NCBI GenBank assembly: GCA_963920575.1
Contig: OY986969.1
Coordinates: forward strand, 3,978,001 to 4,042,000
Length of the DNA: 64,000 nucleotides
Direction: 5' to 3'
DNA from: Narthecium ossifragum
Taxonomy: Eukaryota; Streptophyta; Magnoliopsida; Dioscoreales; Nartheciaceae
Under the pieces are notes generated by a model, which was not told the origin of the DNA, did no database searches, and was given only the letters and a program-made list of their open reading frames with translations. Position 1 is the first letter of the stretch. The number at the start of each line of letters is the position of its first letter. Both the position numbers and the translations under genes were made by a program. Shown one piece after another: positions 36,301 through 46,936 of this stretch.

Positions 36301-37933
36301 TTTGGAGGATTACGACTTTGAGTTGCTTTACCACCTCGGTAAAGCAAACGTCGTCGCCGACGCTCTTAGCCGACAGCAGAGGGCGGTGGTCGCAGGGATC
36401 GCAGTGCAGGAACATTTGATGTTTGAGGCCGTAGGTCGGTTTGGACTCCACTTGGAGGAGCAGACCAGGGACGGCGTTTTCTGTGCACTAGTAGCGACAC
36501 CGACCTTGTTACAGAAGGTTATCGCAGCACAGGCCGAGGATCAGAGGTTAGTAGCTGTTCGTGCCCGAATTCAGGCGGGAGAGGCCACTGATGGTTGGAC
36601 AGTGCACAATGATGGTAGCCTTCGCTTCAGAGGCAGGGTAGTGGTACCAGCTGATCAGCAGTTGTGCAGAGACATCTTGTCAGAGTTTCATTCATCTCGT
36701 TTTGCGGTCCATCCAGGAGGGACGAAGATGTATCATGATCTTCGTCGCCAATATTGGTGGCGCAAGATGAAGGGAGATGTAGCGCAGTTTGTAGCCAGTT
36801 GTCTTACCTGTCAGCAGGTGAAGGCGGAGCACCAGAAGCCTGCGGGCTTGTTGCAGCCTCTCCCAGTAGCCGAGTGGAAGTGGGAACACATCTCCATGGA
36901 CTTTGTGACGGGCTTATCGAGATCACCCAAAGGACATGATGCTATTTGGGTGATTGTCGACAGATTTACAAAATCGGCTCACTTCCTGGGTATGCGGTTG
37001 ACGGACTCTTCGGAGCGTCTGAGCAGGCTTTTTGTAGATCAGATAGTCCGGCTCCATGGGACACCTGTGTCGATAGTGTCAGACAGGGACCCACGGTTGA
37101 CAGGCAGATTCTGGAGTGGCTTCCAGAAGGCTTTGGGTACGATGTTGACCTTTAGTACCGCCTTCCACCCTCAGACAGATGGACAATCAGAGAGGACTAT
37201 CCAGATCCTGGAGGATATGCTGCGAGCCTGTGTGCTGGACTTGAAGGGTAGCTGGGAGGAACATTTGCCCCTGGTGGAGTTTGTGTATAATAACAGCTAC
37301 CAATCCAGCATTGGCATGGCACCTTATGAGGCCCTGTATGGGAGACCGTGCCGATCTCCACTTTGTTGGACAGAAGAAGGTGGAGCTGCCAGTCTTGGAC
37401 CAGACCTCATCCAGCAGATGTCAAATCAGGTCGTGCAGATTAGACAGAGGCTTCTCACTGCCCAGAGTAGGCAGAAGAGTTATGCTGATCGAAGACGACG
37501 ACCGTTGGAGTTCGCTGAGGGCGATCATGTTTTCCTGAAAGTGATGCCCCGCAGAGGTCAGGTGCGGTTCGGTAAGAAAGGGAAGTTGGCCCCCAGATTC
37601 ATCGGACCGTTTCAGATCTTGGAGCGGATTGGTGAGGTGGCGTATCGCTTAGCACTCCCCCCGTCGATGGCGTCAGTTCACCCCACGTTTCATGTGTCTC
37701 TTCTGAGAAAGTATGTGCCGGACCCCTCTCACGTGTTAGATTGGAGCCAGATCGAGGTAGATGCTGGTGCGACATTTGAGGAGAGGCCCGTCCAGATCCT
37801 TGACAGACAGGAGCGAGTCTTGCGAGGCAAGACTATTCCTTTGGTCAAGGTCTTGTGGAGACACAGAGGTATCGAGGAGGCTACGTGGGAGCGAGAACAG
37901 ATGATGCGCGCCACTTACCCCCAACTCTTCTAG
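33320..37933 (+). pseudogene. Gag-Pol polyprotein of the gypsy element, two in-frame stops
   Basis: One continuous frame of about 1537 codons, broken only by TAG at 34232-34234 and TGA at 35867-35869. Domains in order: retrotransposon gag (about 33590-34060), CCHC knuckle [14 protein letters not shown] (34349), aspartic protease with [10 protein letters not shown] (about 34598), reverse transcriptase with IDYRKLNR and FIDDILIYS (about 35597), RNase H (YCDACIEGLGC, KTWRHYLFG), integrase HHCC finger (HPGGTKMYHDL..CLTCQQVK), integrase core (SMDFVTGL, SDRDPRL, TDGQSERTIQ), and a C-terminal chromodomain-like region (IPLVKVLWRHRGIEEATWE). The first stop lies in a Gln-rich linker, where TAG probably replaced CAG. 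The second is at the Arg position of the RT motif GYYRRF, where TGA probably replaced CGA. Confidence 0.95.
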
Positions 37934-37998
37934 GAGCAAGGTATGAATTGATCTTTGTTTTCGTACTCGAGTCGAATTTCGGGGACGAAATTTCCTTT

Positions 37999-38011
37999 TA
38001 GGGGGGGAGGT
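37999..38011 (+). other. Polypurine tract
   Basis: AGGGGGGGAGG lies directly before the 3' LTR (TGTAAGGGCC at 38012). This is the plus-strand primer of LTR retrotransposons. Confidence 0.85.
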
Positions 38012-40490
38012 TGTAAGGGCCTAATTGTGATTTCTGGGGTTTTTCTGTAAAATTGGAGGGCTTACGTGCAATTTGGAATCTTGCGGGGGGGTTTTCCGCA
38101 AGAATTCTCACCTACCCCCACTTCTCTTCTCTTCTTCTCCCCGATTTTTTTCTCTCTCCTCACCTTTAACTCATTTCAACCCGGCTCGGGAGAGAGAGAG
38201 GGAGATCCGGTGAGATCCGGTGAGATCGCCGGAGAAAGAAGGGAGAAAGAACGGAGAGGGAGTGGGTGGAGGTGTGATCGCCGGCGCCGGAGAAGGAAGG
38301 GAAGAAAGGAGGAAGAGAAACCGGAAGGAGAGGTGGAGATCGCCGGAAGAGAGGCTAGATCTGGCGAGGAAACCACCGGATTTCGTCTCCTCCTTGGCTC
38401 AGGTGAGCCCCTCCCTTCTTTCCTCCTCCGATCCCCTCTTCTAATGGGTTTTTCTAGTGGGTTTTTGTGGGGGGGGGTTTCGTGGTTACCGGCGACCATC
38501 GCCGGAGAGGAGGCCGTGGACGGCTTTGGGGACCTTCCTCGGCGACTGCAGCGCCGGAAGAAGGACCCTCGTGGTCTGGGCTCTCCCTCTCCGAGCCCTG
38601 TCCGGGCATTTTTCCATGGCAGGGGGATCCTTGATCCTCCTCCCTGCCATGGATTCCGGCGAAGGTCCGGCCGGCTTTCCTCTAGCCGTGGCCGTTGATC
38701 TCCCTTGGGGATCCGAAGCTTGGGGCAGCGAGCTAGCTCCCCACTTCGCCGTGGTGGCTGTCCGGCGGTTAAGCCCGGGTCCTGTGGATCTCCAGCGAGC
38801 TCCGGCGGCCCTCCTTGGCGAAAGGGTGCGCGTCACCGGGGCTGGATCGTCGCGGATGCATCGTAGACGCGGCAGATCCTGTCGCTGGCGCGGTGGGTTC
38901 CGTCGCAGGCGCGGCAATTTGTAGCCGTGACGCGGTCGAGCGTCGATGCCATGCTGGGAACGCCGGGTGGCTGGTCCTCCATGGGTGGAGTCGTCGCGCG
39001 CTCCGGCGTGCGGAGCGTCGACATTTGATTTCAGTTTTGTCGGGTCTTTTCGATCGGTTTTCCGAACTCTACATGTTTAGTAGATTTTAATGGCGTTTGA
39101 AGCCCTACCTGACCGCTATCGGTGATCTTGTGTTTAGGCGATCGGGTGAGCGGCCGTGAGGGGCCGGAGCCGGGCGTGGACCCCCGGACTTAAGGAGCGC
39201 ATCGGCTGTTCTTTTGAGGTAGGAGTTACCTCTTAGGAATTTTATAAATTATGTTATGATATGCTTGCTACTGATGTGTTGTTGTGCATGTTGTGTTTCT
39301 TATGATGATATGTAATCTGTGTGACTGGTGATGCTATATATGCCATGATGATGTTATGATGTGTTGGGCTAGTTGAGCCCTGTACTTGCTTAATCATGCA
39401 ATGGAATGTTATGCTAGCTTCTCCTGTATTGTATACATATATGAGAACTTGTGAACCATTATATCTGTTTATTATTATGTATATGGTTTATGCATACATG
39501 CTAGGAAGGTCATGCTGTCTTAGGACAGGGATTGTGGTTGGGTCTAGTCAAGTCCTGTAACTAGACTGGTTAGAGTCTAGGGGATATGTCGACGAGTTGA
39601 CGGATGGATTTGGATCTCCGTATGTCGATCAAGGACTTGACTTGACTTGAAGTTTTGACCTGACTTGAGAGTGTGTTGGACCTATACTAGTATGCTGAGG
39701 CCTGTATAGAGTCTATAGGGGTCTGGGCGAGCGTTGACGGCCGGACGCGGCGACTGTGCGTGTAAGACTTACGCAGACTAGCCAGACCATACTAGGATCA
39801 GTCAGCTAGTATAGGATGTTGTACCTATACTAGTATACTGGGGCTGGGTATAGAGTCTATAGGGGTATGGGCGAGCATTGACGGCCGGACGCGGCGACTG
39901 TGCGTGTAAGACTTACCCATACTAGCCAGACCATGCCTGGGCAGTATACTAGGATAGGTGGGTGTACACCAGTGTCCTAGAGTGTGTCAGGTGACTCCTA
40001 CTGGGCTTTCGAGCTCATGTGTGTTTGGGTTTTTGTTGTGCAGGAGGTAGGCCCGGGGCCAGTACTCCCCTTGGAGGTGGTGAGCAGTGACGAGGCGTCA
40101 TTTTTGTATTTATTGTTGAGAGTTAGTTTTGTAGTAGGTAGAGAGATTTGGGTTGCATCCCAAAGTTTGTTTTGTACTCTACCTTAACTCTCAATTTGTG
40201 TATTTGACGCCTATATATGTGTTGAAAAATCTAGAGGATTGTATATTGTTATCTTGTGGCTCAAACATGTATTTGATGACTGAAACCCTGTGTACAAGAA
40301 TGATAGAATATGTGAATGAATGAAACTATGATAAATGTTGTAAATTATGTTGAATTTTCATAGGATGTGTAATTTCGTATCTATTGATATGTTGTTTTAG
40401 TGATCTCACGTGCCCGTGCTCAAGGGTCATGCCCAAATTTTTTCAGAAATTTGGGGTTATTTTATATTAATTTTGGGGCGGGGCGTGACA
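38012..40490 (+). repeat. 3' LTR of the gypsy element
   Basis: 2479 bp, almost identical to the 5' LTR. Differences seen: an extra GGTGAGATCC near 38207, loss of one 21-bp unit near 38900, small homopolymer changes near 38089 and 38470, and a handful of single-base changes. Confidence 0.95.
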
Positions 40491-40619
40491 GCCGTTCTCC
40501 CCGGGCCGTGGAAGAAGACGCCGCCGCCGACGATGACGAGGCCCCGACATGTTGCTTACCCCGTGGATGAACCATTAGTCGCTGATTCCTATGATAAATC
40601 CGGTGTTAAATGCAAAGAG

Positions 40620-40870
40620 TAACCTTTACTACCTTAAGAACACAGATCGGTAGTATAATGCCGAAGAATAAACAAATATGTCGGTAGTATTGTACCGACA
40701 TTTTGGGCATTACTAACGGGATCCAAGTACCGCATTCCGTCATACCCAATTAAGTTAAGAAACAATGGATCAGCAGTATACTACCGACATCTAACCATAT
40801 TCTATCGGTTGGATTAGACCGATTCATATGTAAATGTTTCGGCCGTATTCTACCGATACATGCATATCGG
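40620..40870. repeat. Cluster of TCGGTA..TACCGA dyads upstream of the PMD gene
   Basis: Dyads such as GTCGGTAGTATTGTACCGAC and TATTCTACCGATA spaced 40-60 bp apart, next to the PMD start codon. Confidence 0.8.
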
Positions 40871-41770
40871 GTTCGAGCTTCCGGACCCAATCGCACTTAA
40901 TGGAACGGCATGAAAAATGTATATCTTTATGAGTACATTCATGGCAAACGATTGCTGGACATAGAATGTGGGTGAGAAAACCAGGGTTAGCTCGAGTATA
41001 TTCCACAAATTTTCAGTTAAAACACTCACCCCAAAGTATGTTTTGATTCCGGAGTGATTCGTGGTTGCGATGTAACTGATTCAATATCCGTTCGTTCGGG
41101 ACCGGCGGAACTGAAGGTTGGCGCTTTCGAACGGGAGAGGGGGGCCGGGGGGGGGGGGGGGGGGGTTCTGTAGGGGTGGTGTGTCTGTCGTGCGGGAGTG
41201 AGAGGGGGGTGGGAGCGGGGTAGTTAATATCATCACACACATTCATTGTAGCATTAAGTAGTCCATATTAATATCGTCATCTGACATTCATTACATGCTG
41301 CTAGTAAGTCTGACGATGAAATATAAACACTATTTTACATTCATTAGCATGAGCATTTAGTTGCGAGGCTGTGATGTTCCTTCTCCACGTGAAGATCCGG
41401 ATGTACTTGTGCTCGTCCTATGAGGCATCATCTCTTTCCCAACACCAACAATTAGATTCAGTAACTGCGCATCGGTTAGAACATGACATAAGTTATTGGA
41501 CATCAAGATTAACGAGACTATTCATGAATACCCACGTAGAATGTTTGCCAACGAGGAGTCACAGTTTCAGTTACGTACTTGCCATAGACTGTGATCCAAT
41601 GTGTACACAAAGTGGCTGTATGACACTTTTCCCGCCGCTACATCACTTGCAGCAGGAGCATTCCTAGGGGTTGTATGAATACCCAATTAGAAAATAACAT
41701 GGGCGATCAATGCTTATGACTAAGATGCCAATAAAAATAGCAGTGATTCGTGCACACGCATGCACAGGAG
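40871..41770. other. Spacer with long poly-G tract
   Basis: It holds a run of 19 G (41147-41165) in a G-rich stretch that reads as a Pro-rich frame on the minus strand (PPPPPPRPPSP). No supportable gene. The homopolymer is a likely sequencing or assembly weak point. Confidence 0.5.
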
Positions 41771-41774
41771 CACC

Positions 41775-41865
41775 TTTCGGTACGTAACTACCGACTAATG
41801 CGCGTAGTATATCGGTATATGTATACCGATTAAATATATGAAACGACCGGTAGCCTACGACCGAT
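41775..41865. repeat. Small group of CGGTA/TACCG dyads
   Basis: Includes TCGGTACGTAACTACCGA and ATCGGTATATGTATACCGAT, of the same type as the neighbouring clusters. Confidence 0.75.
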
Positions 41866-41916
41866 CAACTGTCCATGTACACAAAAACAAATATGTATCA
41901 TAAAAAAATGTGTGTT

Positions 41917-42219
41917 TCATAACTCACATACTAGCAGGTGCCCACTTTCGTTTACCGTCACTTCAGCTCTCCCATCTTTGACAATATAAGACAAGGCAGA
42001 TATGTTCTCCGCAGTCTGACCAAAGGATAGTCTATTCAACACCAAACTCTCAAATCTTACTAATCCTTTCCTCCTCAATATATCAAACATCAACTCACAC
42101 ACACTATGTAGATGTGAATCAGAACTCCCCTCCCACACCTCCAAGTCTCCAATAGGCACTGACTGGATGTCAGTGCCATCTTCGATCGTTAGCCTCTGCA
42201 TGCTTGTCTCTGCTATCAA
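41917..42219 (-). pseudogene. NSE4-like fragment (SMC5/6 complex subunit)
   Basis: A minus-strand open stretch containing MFDILRRKGLVRFESLVLNR, then LSFGQTAENISALSYIVKDG and RAEVTVNESGHLLV. This resembles the conserved C-terminal winged-helix part of NSE4, the kleisin of the SMC5/6 DNA-repair complex (SFAQTVENxFALSFLVKDGR in plants). Only about 100 residues are present and the rest of the gene is missing. It looks like a captured exon or a retro-fragment inside the large element. Whether it is expressed is unknown. Confidence 0.65.
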
Positions 42220-42790
42220 CTTCCTCCACTTCTAACTGGCCTACCAGTTTCGCTGTTTCACTTGTAATGGCAACCAAAGGTAGATTGGTTGTTTCCTTAT
42301 ATAAGCCAAGTCTGTACACAACAGTATTGACACATCGTTCTAGATGTAGAGTCCAATCACAAACAGCACTGTGTTATGTGACATGCTATGAGCATCCAGC
42401 AGAACATAGCCTCCATTGGTATCTGCACTTCATGGGTCATCTCACATGGTGTGTGGTTACATCATAGCTTTTATTGGTATCTGCATTTGGCATATAAACA
42501 TCACCATTCATGGGCAAGCTGTGGCATGTGAATGACCTACTGTCTTCACATTCGTATATGCACTTCAATGGTTTGCACTCCTTATCTAGCTGAGTCTTCA
42601 TATATTTGATATGTCACATTACATCTTTTCAGTGCTGCAGCCTTATTCCAATCTCACATCAACAGCCATTACTCCTCTATTCGAGATTGGTGGCAGCATT
42701 AGAAGAAAATAGCACCAAGAGCTAAAATCAACTAGTAATTCGAGATCAATACAATGGCATACCATTTACATTTGATCTGGAGCGGAAGAT
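42220..42790. other. Spacer without recognisable gene
   Basis: Repeated wording such as CATTGGTATCTGCACTTCATGG and TTATTGGTATCTGCATTTGGC (about 42412-42490). No gene is supported. Confidence 0.4.
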
Positions 42791-42799
42791 CGAACCCGT

Positions 42800-43440
42800 A
42801 CAGTGACCCATTTTCTCGGTACCGACCCACCGATAGAAAACCAACCTTCTACCACATTCTGTCGGTGCTGTCTTTTCAATTTCAATCAGTAGTATAATAC
42901 CGATCGGTAGTATAATACCGTCACGTTCTGGAATGAAATCGGTATCTTCTTACCGATACAGTTAAGACTATTCATACGATACAATGACATGTTTTAATCG
43001 GTACTAAAATACCGACATGTTGTGGAAAAGCATCGGTATATTGTTACCGATACGGTTATGAGTTGGTATCACACAAATGAACCTATCATGACTGAAACGG
43101 TAACAAACACCCGAACAGGGAGCCATTTCTTCGGTACTTACCCACCGATAGAACACCATCCGGCTTATACCACTTTATATCGGTTGTCGCATACCGGAAC
43201 AAATTATTTGCAACCGGTAGTATAATGCCGATAGGTTGTCTAATGTGAGTGGTACGATGGTACCGATCAAGTGTAGTATCACCTACGCCACTACCGAACC
43301 AGAGCACATGCAGATTGCTGTTTTTGTATCGGTCATCCTCTACCGAAACCATTCGGTATATTGTCGGTATTAGCGTACCAACAAGTATCAGCGTTGGTCG
43401 GTAGTTCTGTACCGATATGGCCAACACCTGATTAAAGGAC
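42800..43440. repeat. Largest cluster of TCGGTA..TACCGA dyads
   Basis: About a dozen dyads, for example ATCGGTATCTTCTTACCGAT, AATCGGTACTAAAATACCGA, ATCGGTATATTGTTACCGAT and TCGGTAGTTCTGTACCGA, each about 18 bp and separated by 30-60 bp of unique sequence. It lies downstream of the FAR1 gene. Confidence 0.9.
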
Positions 43441-43465
43441 ATCAACTCACTGCATTAACTTTCCT

Positions 43466-43570
43466 CTACCGTCCTCTACCGTCCTCAATTCCATAACACT
43501 AAACACGATATAACAAATTAACTTTCCTCTACCGTCCTCAATTCCACAACACTAAACACGATATAACAAG
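43466..43570. repeat. Direct repeat of about 55 bp
   Basis: CTTTCCTCTACCGTCCTC, then AATTCCATAACACTAAACACG, then ATATAACAA occurs twice in succession (about 43459 and 43520), one base differing in the middle part. Confidence 0.8.
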
Positions 43571-43996
43571 TCACAACATTCAAATGGTAAGTCACTTACA
43601 AACCCTTATGCATGAATAATGTCGAATAACACTTACAAACCATACTCCTGATTCGTGGTTGTTACAATCTGAATATGTGACATGCATACCACGAATCAGA
43701 CCAGTCAATCCTATACCCATGCCACCTGATTGTTTCAGAGCTTCAAATTTACAACTTGAACATTATTCAAGTCACAACGAGGCCAATTGCAAATGTCCGC
43801 TATCGCTGATTCGTTCGTGTTACATTGATAGGTACAACACAAGCAGTCAAGTCCTCTCCTTCATTCGAACAAAGACAAAAAATAATTAAATTGAGAATGA
43901 CATCCAGCCCGTCATGAATCGTTCTATCTCGTACTATGATCTCCTTCAGTGCGGCCGGATTGCATCTGCACATTATATCGAGTTGATTCACACAAA

Positions 43997-46936
43997 TCAG
44001 AAGGGGACAACAACATTGGGTGATTTCCGAATTGACTCTACAAACATGACATGTGGGCTAACCTTCAAAAGATCACTATTACTTATATGCAACAGTGACT
44101 TCACAAATGGTGAGTCTCTAATAGCATTGCAATCTGGGTATGAAGCAATGGGGTGTCCCGGATTTCCCAGCCAAGGCCTTCCATTCACATACCATGCCGG
44201 TGTAACATAATTGGACGCGTTATAGGGAGGTCTTTCAAACTGCAAACACATACAAGTCGCAAGAAAGGATTATTCTTGATGCTAATATCATGAGCATACA
44301 AAGCAATGTATTTACACACTAAAATCTGAAGCAACATACGCTTGCATTGAAGTTGTCATGGAATGGTTGGTTCATAGCCAAACCATACGACGGCCCAACA
44401 CCTTCTGCATTCATCTATTATGCCAACGATCATATAGTAAGTTACGGTTATTTCATAGGCAAAAGAAATGATGGTCCATAAGTTACTCACGGAGCCGGCG
44501 AGGGCGTCATGCACAGCTTGATTCCCGCCGGGGTACGATGGGAAAGTGGGTGGTCGGGCAGACACCAGATCCGGGGCCGTCGACATCTATCAAACCAAGC
44601 GTGAAAACAAACTTAGTGTACATGTTAGATACTTCAATAAATAATAAATATATGGACGGGAAGAGTGATACATTTACACTCTCTTGTGTTCCGAAGGGAG
44701 AGGAGGACAATGCCAGTGACGACAACATATCCCCACGAGCGGAGTGACTTTTGATGCGGGCAGCCTTATATGTCAAAAAACACAAATGACATAAAGTAAT
44801 TATGAATTGTCATATTATAAAAGCTGAAATTGGATTCTCGAGAAATACCTTCTGTTTCTTCCCCGTAGATTTTAATTTTCTCACGATCTTCTCAATTGTA
44901 GATCGTCTCCTATTTTTCGGAGGCCGGCCCTTGCAACGAACTTGCACCGGACTCTTAATTCCTGTGTCGATGGAGTCATGAGTAGGCAAAGTCTCATCTA
45001 TGGAGTCTTGTACAGAGGCTCCTATACCGCCGTCACCTACTGGACATTTTGATAGCTTCAGCTGCAATTCATTCAGGCCCTCAACAGCCATTGTGCACTT
45101 TTCATCCGACTCTGCCCCAATTTCAACAAGTGCATTGATTGGGATGAACATCTTATTAACACGTCGAGAAACAACAGCATTGCCAAGCTCATCGTGGGAA
45201 ACCCTCAGACGTGCATAATGTCGAATGACATCTTTCCTCCATCGGCTCAAGATATAGCCATCCGGAATATAAGGGATCCTCCTCTCACATAAAACCATCA
45301 ACACATGACGGCAAAGAATACCACGATGTTCGAAATGGCGACAAATGCATCGGACACTGGGACGTCCCTCAACAAAGCAAACGGCAAAATTCGACTCCAC
45401 CGGTCTCTCATTCACGTATTCAAGCTCAGTTACCTTGTAGGTGAACTCATCACCCACTGTGGACACTAATGTAGCTCTACAACCAATGATCTTCATCAAT
45501 TCTTTCTGGAACTCAGAAAACTTGCTGATTGTGTAGATCTCTTGCAGCTGTCGCTCAAAGGGAAATGAAGTTGCACACAGAAGCCGCTTCCTATAAGATT
45601 GGAAATCGGCATTTGTCTCCTTCTCAATTTTGCTCCTAAGTGCATTATCATACTGTTCAACAAATTGGTTAAGTGAAGTCTTCGAATTTACATATCCATC
45701 AAAGAAAGCATTCATGCTTTCACTGCGCTGCGTCGTGGACATCCCTGCCCAAAATGTATCCTTCACATAAGCAGGGACCCACCGCATCCTCTCAGCATAC
45801 AAATCCTGCAGCCATTTGTGCCCTTCGAGCCCAAAGTGACTCAACATGAGCCGCCATCGCTCCTCAAACTGCACTGGAACCAAGGAGTCATATACAGCTG
45901 CCAGCAATGCACGCTTTATGTCTTCATAATCTGTTTTCCTGGAGCTTAATTTTTCTGGAATCTTCTTCAGTATGTGCCACAAGCACCATCGGTGCCGAGC
46001 TTCAGGAAGCACAATGGATATGCTTTTCGTAATTGCTCTATCCTGATCAGTGATAATAGCCTCTGGTGCCTTATTCCGCATGCACGTCAGCCATGTCTCC
46101 AGCAGCCATGTGAATGAGGCCACATCCTCCCCAGAAATCAGCCCGCACCCCAAAAGTATGGACTGTCCGTGGTGGTTGACACCCACAAATGGAGCAAACG
46201 GCATGTCATACTTGTTAGTCAAGTATGTAGTGTCCAAGGTGATGACATCTCCAAAATACTCCGCTGCCGATCTGCTACGAGGATCCGTCCAAAATAAGCT
46301 TGTTAATCTTGAATTGTCATCCATCTCAAAGGCATAAAAGAAATCGGAATTCTTCGCCTGCATGCGCTTGAAGTAACTGTTCACCGCCTCAGCATCCCCT
46401 TTTCCAAGCCGCAATTGCCTAGCCTTGCTTATGTGATTGCGACAATCTCTTTCCACATATTCCAGTGCTTCATGCCCATCAGCCTCCACAACAAAAGAAT
46501 TGAAGCTTTGGTGCATTCGAACACCGGCTTGGTCATTAAGCTCCAATCGTCTTTTAACATTGCTTGGGAGCATTCTATTGGATGCCAAAAATCTAAATTT
46601 TGATGGGCTAAGAGGATGGTTGTGCTCGTGGACCACAGATCTCAACACCCACTTTCCGTCTGGGCATACTGATACATGGATCCTAGCCAAGCAGCTCGTC
46701 TTCGAGCTGAACTTTGGTCCACTATATGCTTTGCTCGTCCTAGGCTTGCCCTCACACGAGCAAGTAAGCAATACAGATCGTATATTTCCTTCACCATCCG
46801 AGGTTGAGCTCCTCTTTGCAACAGAAAATCCTACAACCTTAGCGTATTCCTTGTAGAACTTATGGGCGTCGCCAAGAGAGTCGAATTTCATCCCACTGAG
46901 AGGAGCTTCTGCCGCGTCGTTGGCATTTGAAGCCAT
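43997..46936 (-). CDS. MULE transposase, FAR1/FHY3 type, five exons
   Basis: Exons 46936-44849, 44764-44678, 44586-44491, 44414-44340 and 44239-43997 join without phase break to give 862 residues. Domains: FAR1 DNA-binding zinc finger (about 18-110, ending HEHNHPLSP), MULE DDE domain with Asp235 (ITLDTTYLTNKYD), Asp297 (AIITDQDRA) and Glu406 (QRSESMNAF), and SWIM zinc finger (CIC..CRHV, 530-544). A basic stretch (KGRPPKNRRRS) and a tail rich in Pro, Ser and Asn follow. This is the protein that would cut and join the element's ends; host FAR1/FHY3 factors derive from the same family. The start ATG follows a TTGTAG acceptor, so a 5' leader intron is likely. All catalytic positions are intact. 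A domesticated FAR1-related gene is the alternative, but its place inside TIRs favours a transposase. Confidence 0.88.

Larger units (their letters stand above)
30656..40490 (+). mobile_element. Full-length Ty3/gypsy chromovirus (Tekay/Del-like), 9.8 kb
   Basis: A complete LTR retrotransposon: 5' LTR 30656-33141, primer-binding site, gag-pol, polypurine tract, 3' LTR 38012-40490, and target duplication GCCGT on both sides. The order RT, RNase H, integrase and a chromodomain-like C-terminus is typical of plant chromoviruses. The LTRs are nearly identical, so the insertion is recent. It landed in exon 1 of the PMD gene on the opposite strand. The coding region has two nonsense codons, so this copy is not autonomous unless they are read through. 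Confidence 0.95.
28672..40575 (-). pseudogene. MAIN-LIKE plant mobile domain (PMD) gene, broken by gypsy insertion
   Basis: Five exons on the minus strand. Exon 1 is 40575-40491 continued at 30650-30448 on the other side of the gypsy element. The others are 30361-29701, about 29613-29443, 29367-28945, and about 28857-28672. The product of about 573 residues has the PMD features RGPLKIYAHG, LVSAFVERWHPETNTFHLP, GEMTITLADVTRIVGIPV, EYAWGAG, TAYAWLDHKD and RPTHYHMGATETARGYRRI. PMD proteins related to MAIL1/MAIN occur both in transposons and as host silencing factors. Damage: a gypsy insertion after about codon 28, a 7-bp tandem duplication near 29781-29794 that shifts the frame, and missing AG acceptors before exons 3 and 5. 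With the 7 bp excluded, exon 2 keeps phase (654 nt). Confidence 0.8.

Noticed and set aside
41013..41246. Proline-rich minus-strand frame
   Set aside because: It is the translation of a poly-G/C tract, with no other sign of a gene.
42800..43440. Regularly spaced short palindromes that could be mistaken for a CRISPR array
   Set aside because: The genome is a plant nuclear genome, the repeats are degenerate dyads of about 18 bp with variable spacing, and there are no cas genes.
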